Assembly (NCBI GenBank): GCA_030765065.1
Contig: CM060975.1
Span: 200,546,007 to 200,610,006 of the forward strand
Reading direction: 5' to 3'
DNA length: 64,000 nucleotides
From: Deroplatys truncata
Taxonomy: Eukaryota; Arthropoda; Insecta; Mantodea; Mantidae
Numbering within the stretch: the first letter of the stretch is position 1; the number at the start of each line of letters is the position of its first letter. The position numbers and the translations under genes were made by a program. The notes beneath the pieces were generated by a model. It saw only the letters and a program-made list of their open reading frames with translations. It did not search any database and was not told the DNA's origin. This document shows, in pieces, positions 56,528 through 64,000 of the stretch.

Positions 56528-57197
56528 TTTTCTCTACTACGTATAGTAAGTAGGGGAAGTATTGCATTCCGCCCAAAAATTCGATACCAAGATTTCACCA
56601 GAATACATGTTTTGAGGCCCCCTGAATCCAAAAAAGGTCCGTGATTTTCTTAGAAATGGCACAAACGATTTTGATTAAAATATCGTTTGGTGAAGATGTT
56701 TTCATGACAAATGAAATGTGTATCTTGAATGCTCTGGGAATGTTCCCAAAAGTCCTCTTCATTCTCAATGGGTTTTGTATAACTGGTAAACCGTAAGACG
56801 TGGACAAAATTTTTCTACACAAAAAATGTAGATCTCATTAAAACACACAGTTCGTGTCATATAGCTGCACTTTTTTTTTTTTGAGTGAACCATTTCTGAG
56901 ATTTGCTTGTATTTTGCAATACTTTAAACTTTTTCTCAAATGGGAATACGTTATTCGTTTATTTTATGTCATGGTAATGCAAAGAAAATGGAATGCTCCA
57001 CTCAGCAACCAGCTCTTAAAAGATTTGACTATCGTTTAAAGCCTACCATACTCCTCTTGTACCCTCTAGAAAAGCAGCAATATGCTAACATCTCGATATC
57101 TAGATTGTCATGAAGTAGCTGGAGAATAAGCGTTTGTAAAAATAGATTGTACAAGAGTAGAGAAACTCATGTGAATGCAACACGTCAGATTTTTTCT
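56528..57197 (+). mobile_element. Helentron-like element, internally deleted
   Basis: 5' end TTCTCTACTACGTATAGTAA through GAATCCAAAAAAGGTCCGTG, then a jump of about 240 bases to ATTTTCTTAGAAATGGCACA, then a complete 3' end (AGTAGAGAAACTCATGTGAA ... GTCAGATTTTTT). The whole GT-repeat and AACTC block is lost. Confidence 0.75.
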
Positions 57198-57329
57198 CCT
57201 GTACCCAAACTTTTGATTTACTTTAAAGCATTGTGCAAATAAATACACCACTTTCATAATATATTCTAAACAACCAAACAGAAAATAGGATTAAGATCAA
57301 TGTTATTAGTTTCTCTGCAGCTTAAGTGT

Positions 57330-57955
57330 CTAATGTAGAGGAAGTATTGCATTTGAACTGAAAATCTGATATGAGATTTCACCTGAAATTACATTTTGAG
57401 CTCCCATGGATAAGAAAGAAAAGCTGAATTATTACATTCACTTAACTTTCTCTACCCATTCGTCCACTAACTGTTCTTACAAAAACGTATTGTTTTACCT
57501 ACTTCATGTTAATCCACATTATCTATCTATGCAGAAATGGCTTCGTTACACATTTCGTTGTAGACGAGATTGAAGGGATAGCTAAATATTTAAAAAGCGA
57601 GTCACTATACTCTTACGCTGGCTTTGAAATTCCACTGTATAAATTGACAAAAAGGTTAATTGACATAGGTTGTGTGTTTTAACTAGATTTGGATTAAAAT
57701 TTTGTCTACTTGTTATGGTTTGTCGGTTGTATACAAATTTATCAAACTTCATTCAGAATGTATAGGATTTCACAGCTATTCCCAGAAAATTGAAGCTAAA
57801 CATTGTTTATGCATGCAAATATCTTAACAATTTAGTAGTATTTTAATCACAATCGTTATAGCCTTTGAGAAAATCCAAAATAGTTAAAAAAAATTCAGTA
57901 AAGCGTAGTTAAAGGTGGGGAATTTTCTTACTGAAGTCTTGTCGAAATGAGATCG
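57330..57955. mobile_element. Helentron-like fragments in opposite orientation
   Basis: 57330-57416 is a forward 5' fragment (AGAGGAAGTATTGCATTTGA). 57417-57955 is a reverse 3' portion beginning GCTGAATTATTACATTCACT and running to GTGGGGAATTTTCTTACTGA. Both are strongly diverged. Confidence 0.6.
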
Positions 57956-58039
57956 ATGCATCTGATTTCCGTCGCATCTGTTATGCAATTGTTTCTGATT
58001 GTTTTTAAATATTATTTAAATAAGGTCATATCAGCGGCT

Positions 58040-58892
58040 TTTTACTTTCTGTAGCACGTAGGTAAATAATAGGTAGAGAAGGTATTGCAATCCACCCAAA
58101 AATTCGATATCAAGTTTTTTTCGGAAATACAAGTTTTGAGGCCCCCTGAATAAAAAAACATTTTAAAAAAAGGTGTGCGTGTGTGTATGCGTGTGTGTGA
58201 ACAGCATAACTCCAACGAAGAGTTGGATAAACACCAAACTTGGTATCTAGGTTCAGTACTTTCCAAAAATGTCACTCGAAGATGTTCAAAAAATACCCCA
58301 TACCAGATTATCCATTAAATGGAAGATTTTTAGAAATCTTTGATTTTCTAAAAAAATTGTTCTAACGATTTTCATTAAAATGACAAATAAAATGTACATA
58401 TCTTGAATTTTATGGGAATAGCCTTCTAAGTCCTGTGCATTCGGAAGAAATATTATATAATCGTGTTTATATACCTATAAACGTTAAGCGATAGACGAAA
58501 ACGTACTTACTACACCAAAAAGTAATCTCTTTAAAACACACAATTTATTTCAAACAACCTTTTTGTTGCATCAACCATTTCCGATATCTCCGTTATTAAT
58601 AACTCGAATTGTTCAATAGATACTTAGCCATTGTTTTCAGTCCTGCCGATTTTCAGTTGCTTCTTGCAATGTTATGGAAAGAGTTTTAAGGATAGCGTGT
58701 AGCGTCCAGATCTAAAACATGTGACTATCACTGTTCCCTTTGTATCTATAATGAACTCTGTAATGCAGCTATTTCCGGAAAAAAAATTACCTGGATTAAA
58801 AGGAAGTAGATAGGAAGATAAACTTTCGTAACAATGATTTGTATGCCCACTAATAAGATATAGAGGGTAGAGAAAGTCTTGTGAATGTAACA
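58040..58892 (+). mobile_element. Helentron-like element, near full length, older copy
   Basis: 5' TTACTTTCTGTAGCACGTAG, GTGTGTATGCGTGTGTGTGA repeat, GAACAGCATAACTCCAACG block, 3' end AGGGTAGAGAAAGTCTTGTG. A short 5'-like stretch (TTCTCTACCTTGTACGTAG) directly follows at 58897. Confidence 0.7.
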
Positions 58893-58919
58893 TTTTAACA
58901 TTCTCTACCTTGTACGTAG

Positions 58920-59237
58920 AACCTTCAGTGGTTTGCGGCTGGGCGGTAGCTTGCACTCTGTAAAGTTTCTTCCCTGGCGTCGCTGCGCTACCGCTTAATT
59001 AAGTTTCTCCTCAGCGTGGGGCTCCCCTTCGGTGGCGGGACCCTGGAGGTTGGTAGCTTGCGGGCAGGGACCGTGCGGCGTCCGATGCGTTCTATCTGGA
59101 AACATTAGGGAACCGTCCATGTTTGCGCCTGTCGGCATTGCCCTTCGTGTCTCTCCCCTCATCCCTCCCTCCCAGGGGTCACGTTGGAAGTACAATGGGC
59201 CAATGACCTGCTATTTCGAGGGTCCCTCCGTGATATG
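58920..59237 (+). mobile_element. Tail fragment of the long-tail SINE
   Basis: Matches 34990-35310: GGCTGGGCGGTAGCTTGCAC, AGCGTGGGGCTCCCC, CCTGGAGGTTGGTAGC and CATCCCTCCCTCCCAGGGGT. No head or core. Confidence 0.7.
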
Positions 59238-60476
59238 TACACCACATGATCAAAAGTATCCGGACACCTGGCTGAAAATGACGTACAAGTTCGTGGCGCC
59301 CTCCATCGGTAATGCTGGAAGTCAATATGGTGTTGGCCCACCCTTAGCCTTGATGACAGCGTTCACTCTTGCAGGCATACATTCAATCAGGCGCTGGAAG
59401 GTTTCTTGGGGAATGGCAGCCCATTCTTCACGCAGTGCGGAACTGAGGAGAGGTATCGATGTAGGTCGGTGAGGCCTGGCACGAAGTCGGCGTTCCAAAA
59501 CATCCCAAAGGTGTTCTATAGGATTCAAGTCAGGACTCTGTGCAAGCCAGTCCATTACAGAGATGTTATTGTCGTGTAACCACTCCGCCACAAACCGTGT
59601 TGTATGAACAGGTTCTCGATCGTGTTGAAAGATGCAATCGCCATCCCCGAATTGCTCTTCAACAGTGGGAAGCAAGAAGGTGCTTAAAATATCAATGCAG
59701 GTCTGCGCTGTGATCGTGCCGCGCAAAACAAGGGGTGCAAGCCCCCTCCAGGAAAAACACGACCACACCTAAACACCACCACCTCTGAATTTCACTGTTG
59801 GCACTACACACCCTGGCAGATGACGTTCACCGGGCATTCGCCATACCGACACCCTGCCATCGGATCGTCACATTGTGTACCGTGATTCGTCACTCCACAC
59901 AACGTTTTGCCACTGTTTAATCGTGTAGTGTTGACGCTCCTTACACCAAGCGAGACGTCATTTGGCAATTTCCTGAGTGATGTGTGGCTTATGAGCAGCC
60001 GCTCGACCATGGAATCCAAGGTTTCTCACCTCACGCCTAACTGTTATAGTACTTGGAGTGGATCCTGATGCAGTTTGGAATTCCTGTGTAATGGTCTGGA
60101 TAGATGTCTGCCTATTACTCTTTACGACCCTCTTTAAATGTCGGCGGTCCCTGTCAGTGTACAGACGAGGTCGGCCTGTACGCTTTTGTGCTGTACATGT
60201 CCCTTCATGTTTCCACTTGACTATCATATCAGAAACAGTGGAACTAGGGATGTTTAGGAGTGTGGAATTCTCGCGTACAGACTTCTGACACAAGTGACAC
60301 CCAATCACCTGATCACGTTCGAAGTCCGTGAGTTCCACGGAGCTGCTGTTTCACGATGTCTAATGACTACAGCGGTCGCGGATAATGAGTACCAGGCAGT
60401 AGGTGGCAGCACAATGCACCTAAGATGAAAAACGTATGTTATTGGGGTGTCCGGATACTTTTGATCACATAGTGTA
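59238..60476. mobile_element. Tc1-type transposon, full length
   Basis: TA at 59238-59239 and 60475-60476 flank an element of 1235 bases (59240-60474). Terminal repeats are about 28 bases: CACCACATGATCAAAAGTAT left and CACTATGTGATCAAAAGTAT right (opposite strand), both continuing CCGGACACC. It contains one transposase gene on the minus strand. It is inserted between a SINE tail and a Helentron 3' end. Confidence 0.95.
59322..60338 (-). pseudogene. Tc1 transposase, complete but with three stop codons
   Basis: A single 339-codon frame from ATG (MELTDFERDQVIGCH) to the terminal stop, normal length for Tc1. N-terminal helix-turn-helix region with GRPRLYT hinge (about residues 55-62), first catalytic Asp in VWSDESRY, second in CIFQHDREPVHTT, Glu in NPIEHLW, with 34 residues between the second Asp and the Glu (DD34E). 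Tc1 GGG-type motif FRGGGV and SPDLNPIEH are present. Internal stops follow EIAK, YTM and GGGV; no frameshift is needed. The first is TGA in AAATGACGT, compatible with CGA to TGA decay. Inactive as it stands, but young. Confidence 0.93.
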
Positions 60477-60700
60477 TTTTTAAGGCCAGCAAATAGCGTC
60501 CAGTTCTTAAACTTTTGACTATAGTTGTTCCTTTTGTATTAGTAACGAAATGTGTAATGTATGTAACTATTTCTGCAAAGGATTATTTGGATTTAAATGA
60601 AGCAGATAGAAAAATAAGCATTAGTAAGAATAGTTTGTATACCCATTAATAAAGATCAAGGGTAAAGAAGGTCATGTGAATTTATCATATGATTTTTACC
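60477..60700 (+). mobile_element. Helentron-like element, 3' fragment
   Basis: Starts inside the GGCCAGCAAATAGCGTCCAG block and reaches the 3' end near AAAGAAGGTCATGTGAATTT. The Tc1 element lies directly before it. Confidence 0.65.
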
Positions 60701-60709
60701 TTTGGAACA

Positions 60710-61150
60710 TTTGCTGATCAGCAATGATGTTCACTCCCTTATGGTTGTGTTAATCTTTGGGTTGATACTACTTTAGGTTATTACTTGAAATTCATACTTC
60801 CCTACTCTAGGGAGGGTGGGGAATAATCGTGGCTAAATTAAATTCCCACCCTCCAGCCATAAATCTGATCCGGACCTCCGGATTTGGAGGTTTGCATGTT
60901 AACTACCAAACCACAAGTGCAATTCGTTTGTGATTTGTAAGCTAAAGAAATTAAGTAAATATAGTAGATGGACGCGCTACGTGATGATATTGTTATGCAA
61001 TAAACTCAGAAATACCCATGCTATTTTCATGTTATCAATATTAAATGTTTATTAAACGCTTCGTTCAGTAAATAATCTTAGCAAATTCCACTCCTCCATT
61101 CGATATTATTCGTACAATATCGAATTGCGAACTCGCTTATAGAAATCTAT
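60710..61150. mobile_element. Mostly unassigned; tRNA-like SINE head on minus strand
   Basis: At about 60838-60920 the minus strand has TTTGGTAGTTAACATGCAAA and GGAGGTCCGGATCAG, resembling 15258-15330. The rest of the interval shows no feature. Confidence 0.4.
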
Positions 61151-61154
61151 TACT

Positions 61155-61368
61155 TATAAAAATCTTCTAGCCACATCCTTGACAGATACTGAATTTAAAT
61201 GCTAAGTTTGGTACGTATTTGAGTTTTCGTTTCTGTGCTGTTCTTACATACACACATGCGCACGCGCGTAGTCTTTTTCTTTCTTTTTATACAGGGTACC
61301 ATTTCCGGAGAAATCTCGATATCAAAGTTTTCGGGAGGAATGTAATACTTCCTCTGTCTGCTATAACT
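61155..61368 (-). mobile_element. Helentron-like element, 5' fragment
   Basis: Reverse: CTTGACAGATACTGAATTTA, GAGTTTTCGTTTCTG, ACATACACACATGCGCACGC repeat, TTTCCGGAGAAATCTCGATA, GTAATACTTCC. Confidence 0.65.
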
Positions 61369-61450
61369 GTTTGAAAGTTAAAAATAATGAGAATACTAGG
61401 AATTTGTCCACCAGCAACCTAAAAGTACAAGTGAAATAATGAGTGGAATG

Positions 61451-61990
61451 TACAGGATGAGTCAAAAAGAATGAAACGACTTTACGCATTTATTCTGAAA
61501 ATAAACCATTGAAGGTATGAGAATATAAGAGGCATGAAAATAAAGCACAATCCTCAAAGTTTTACTTACATTACAAAGAGTCATAAACATTCAATGTGAG
61601 AACCGCGTGTCACACGCCATACTTCCAGGCAGTAACTAAGTTCCTGCCATACACGATACAGCATTTCACGTCCTGAGCTTTTTCGTTTACACACAGAATC
61701 AGTCTCTTGAAATTGATTACCAACAGTAGATGTTCTTCCGAGATGCAGAAATGTCACTGTACTTTTGGAATCTGTCTTTGATAACTCCAATACATAGAAC
61801 GCTTTCTCCAGATCAGACGCCATTGTTACACTAGTGCTCCTGGCGGAGTGCAGATAGAACATAGTGCACGGCGCAGATTACACATAAAACTTTGAGAGTT
61901 GTGCTGTATTTTGATGACTGATTCGTTCACCTATCTTCAATATTCATAATAAATACGTAAAGTTGTTTCATTCTTTTTGACGCACCTGTA
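61451..61990. mobile_element. Mariner-type element, internally deleted, with TA duplication
   Basis: TA at 61451-61452 and 61989-61990. Terminal repeats of about 110 bases begin CAGGATGAGTCAAAAAGAAT left and CAGGTGCGTCAAAAAGAATG right (opposite strand) and end in CTCAAAGTTTT. The interior keeps the first and last codons of a transposase, described separately. Confidence 0.85.
61581..61821 (-). pseudogene. Fused N- and C-terminal ends of a DUF4817-type transposase
   Basis: From MASDLEKAFYVLELSKTDS, the usual start of the DUF4817 helix-turn-helix part, through NQFQETDSVCKRKSSGR (the WHxxFxETGxxxxxKSxGRP part), the frame jumps to YRVWQELSYCLEVWRVTRGS and HIECL, which is the very C-terminus of these transposases. 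The whole catalytic core is deleted while the frame stays open for about 80 codons. Confidence 0.8.
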
Positions 61991-62585
61991 TTTACTTTCG
62001 ACGCGTCTTTTGTGGATATCTACACACGAGTGAAGGAGATAGGTAGGTAGGTACATTTCCACGTGTTTTTAGGTGTGCAAGGTGTTTAAAATGCCTCGAA
62101 ATTAACCGAAGTTAAAATTTTATGTAGGCATATTTCCGAATCATGTAATCTCCAGACAGGCGCTCTGAAAAAAAGAAAAGTAAGAACATCAATGTTTTAA
62201 CCAGCTCCATTACCGTGGACTTCAGTTATTTTTCAATTTAAATATTTCATTTACGGAAACATAAATTCTGTACTACTTTCTCATGTAAAACAGAAAGAAC
62301 AACTCTTATGGTCTATTGAAATACCTATAGGTAGTGAGGTCATGAAAAATACGTAAATTCGCTGCTCTCTAGCTCTGTTTACCTCTAATAGGCTTAGGAA
62401 TGGATTTGTTTTAGCAGCTTTATTATTTCGTCAAGATAAATCCATAATGTTCATACATTACCAACTTCTTCATATTAGAACGAGTTTTAATCCTAAACTA
62501 CTTCCATAATCGTGATTAAATGCATGCCCGTCGGTAAAGAATCTCGCTCGTGACGTGTGTTGCATATCAACACGGCGCAAATTCT
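61991..62585. other. Unassigned sequence
   Basis: No recognised feature. Confidence 0.5.
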
Positions 62586-62589
62586 GCTT

Positions 62590-63287
62590 AGCGGGCGCGC
62601 GCGTGCATATGTGAGAACTGTATAAATCAAAAACGAAATGTCAGATAAATACCAAACTTGGTATTTAACTTCAACATTTTACAAAGATGCAACACGAAGA
62701 TTTTCCAGAAAATTTCCCCATCCCAAACTAATTTTCGTTGATTTTTATTTTCTCAAAAAATCTTTAACAATGATTAATAAAATCGCTTAAGATATTTTTA
62801 TAGCAAATAAATTGTGATGGTATCTTCAATTTTCTGGGATAGCCTGTGAAGTCTACCTCATTTTAAATGTGTAATTGCCAAACTGTAAGGGATATTCACA
62901 CCAAATCTTATATAAAGAAATTCAGGTGTTTTTAAAACAAGCAACTTATTTCAAATAAAATGTTTTTGTAGTGTTAACCTATTCCGATATATTCTTTTTT
63001 ATTGGTTTGAATTTTCAAATACTTAGGTATATTTTTATCAAGTGGTAAATTGCTATTCTTTTTTTCTCGTGGTCATGCAAAGGGCATGCAATTTCAAAGC
63101 TGTCACACAGAGATCTGCTTTTAAAAATCTGACTATCGCTTTAGCCTATTGTATGCTTTTTATACCTATCTCTATTAACAAGAAGTATTAGGTGAGAGGA
63201 ATACCTAAGCTTTTATAAGAATAGTTTGTAGTAGGTGTTAAGGTGTTAGTAAACAATCATGCGAATCCAATACTTCAGATTTTTTTG
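62590..63287 (+). mobile_element. Helentron-like element lacking the 5' end
   Basis: Starts in the GCGCGCGCGTGCATATGTG repeat, continues with AAAAACGAAATGTCAGATAA and ends GCGAATCCAATACTTCAGAT plus a T-run. Older branch. Confidence 0.65.
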
Positions 63288-63510
63288 AAGTAGTAAGAAG
63301 CCATTCAATTGTTTCTCGCGATGTTGTGTAACATTTGACAATCGCTTCGATTTCCTGTGTTCCTCTTGCACCTGCAAGGTGTAATGAAACCATTGCTACA
63401 AACATTTAGCTCGATTAATATGAAATAGATGACAGAATAGTTTTTGAAACAATAGTTTGTGCAAGAAGGGCAGAAAAAGACATAGGAACGTAACACATTA
63501 GAATATTGCA
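63288..63510 (+). mobile_element. Helentron-like element, extra 3' end in tandem
   Basis: Directly after the preceding 3' terminus: GCCATTCAATTGTTTCTCGC through AGGGCAGAAAAAGACATAGG to GTAACACATTAGAATATT. A second example of a tandem 3' end (see 51258-51492). Confidence 0.6.
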
Positions 63511-63719
63511 AGTAGGAGCTGACAAGAAAAAATAGGTATAAAGTGGAACAGGTGAGAGAGTCTTATATCGATCGATGATGACCTCCTTTGATATGTTAAT
63601 ATCTGTGAGCGTTTATCTTGGAAGTAGTGCTATGTTTTAACACTGACCTTGAAAGTCTGGTTTTTCTCCAAACCAAGAAACCCACATGTGGATTTCCCTC
63701 TCCCAGGACCCCAGCGGGC

Positions 63720-63930
63720 CGCTCTGATTGGCCGCATTGCTATGGTAATCCACTCCTTTGCAGAGAGCATCCACCAATCAGTGTAGCGGTTGGAGTAAAC
63801 AAGAGGTGATTGTTGGAGGGGTTGCAGACAAATCAGATGTTGCCGCCAGGTGTGCGAAAGGATATTGGAGGGGGGAGAGAACGACGGTATACTGTGTGCG
63901 CAAGAGCGCCAGGTAACTCAGTCTGCCTTG
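63720..63930 (+). promoter_or_regulatory. Candidate RNA polymerase II promoter
   Basis: Three CCAAT-type boxes (ATTGG 63727, CCAAT 63774, ATTGG 63864), a TATA-like TATACTG at about 63888 and an arthropod-type initiator TCAGTC at 63918-63923, about 30 bases apart. The stretch is GC-richer than its surroundings. The transcript would leave the window to the right. An LTR promoter is an alternative, since the LTR-like repeats at 33 and 42 kb have the same CCAAT-TATA-TCAGTT order. Confidence 0.45.
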
Positions 63931-64000
63931 TGCGTCCGTAGTGTAACACGGCGAGTTTTGTTTTGTTGTTGTTCTCCAATATCTACATGCACGCAGCAGC

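Overview
This window is AT-rich, intron-less-looking eukaryotic DNA with no convincing host protein-coding gene, rRNA or functional tRNA. It reads as a repeat-dominated stretch of a large arthropod genome, probably an insect. The evidence is the mix of elements: a Helentron/DINE-1-like family, Tc1 and mariner-type transposons, hAT elements, a jockey-like non-LTR retrotransposon, a Penelope-like element, LTR fragments and tRNA-derived SINEs. A polyneopteran insect (stick insect, cockroach or orthopteran) is only a guess from the repeat load. Almost every ORF of 60-190 codons is a by-product of repeats or microsatellites.

The dominant component is one approximately 0.85-0.9 kb family, present as about two dozen full or partial copies in both orientations and covering roughly a quarter of the window. 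Its ends show a 12-bp inverted repeat (ACTTTCTCTACT) that lies at one terminus but is internal at the other, where it is followed by a small hairpin and a T-run. It also has an internal GT-rich microsatellite followed by a GTGAACAGCATAACTC-type block. This is the layout of non-autonomous Helentrons (Helitron2, HINE/DINE-1). No Rep/helicase ORF is present.

Layout: 1-5.7 kb, Helentron pieces plus an inverted pair of full copies flanking a foldback element. 6-7.5 kb, a mosaic foldback Helentron and a mariner terminus. 9-15 kb, SINE parts and a duplicated approximately 0.9 kb repeat, one copy split by a hAT element with a perfect 8-bp target duplication. 15.7-18.5 kb, a Helentron and unassigned DNA. 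18.6-22.4 kb, a decayed jockey-like RT-RNase H element on the minus strand. It is split by a palindrome carrying tRNA-like sequences and by a block holding a 53-bp minisatellite of about 26 units. 22.8-27.8 kb, Helentrons, a second hAT copy and a mariner-type transposase relic. 29.7-36.8 kb, more mariner relics, an LTR fragment and SINEs. 37.8-42.8 kb, nested Helentrons and a second LTR fragment. 43-43.8 kb, an internally deleted mariner element. 44.7-49.4 kb, a hAT element holding a Penelope-like element with an open GIY-YIG endonuclease frame, two Helentrons and a further TIR pair. 50.4-58.9 kb, Helentrons and SINEs. 59.2-60.5 kb, a full-length Tc1 element whose transposase is broken only by three stop codons. 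61.2-63.5 kb, another mariner derivative and Helentron 3' ends. 63.6-64.0 kb, a GC-richer stretch with CCAAT boxes, a TATA-like box and an initiator, probably a promoter (gene or LTR) reading out of the window.

Functionally the window is a stratified record of insertions into insertions. Several target-site duplications are still legible, so the relative order of events can be read.
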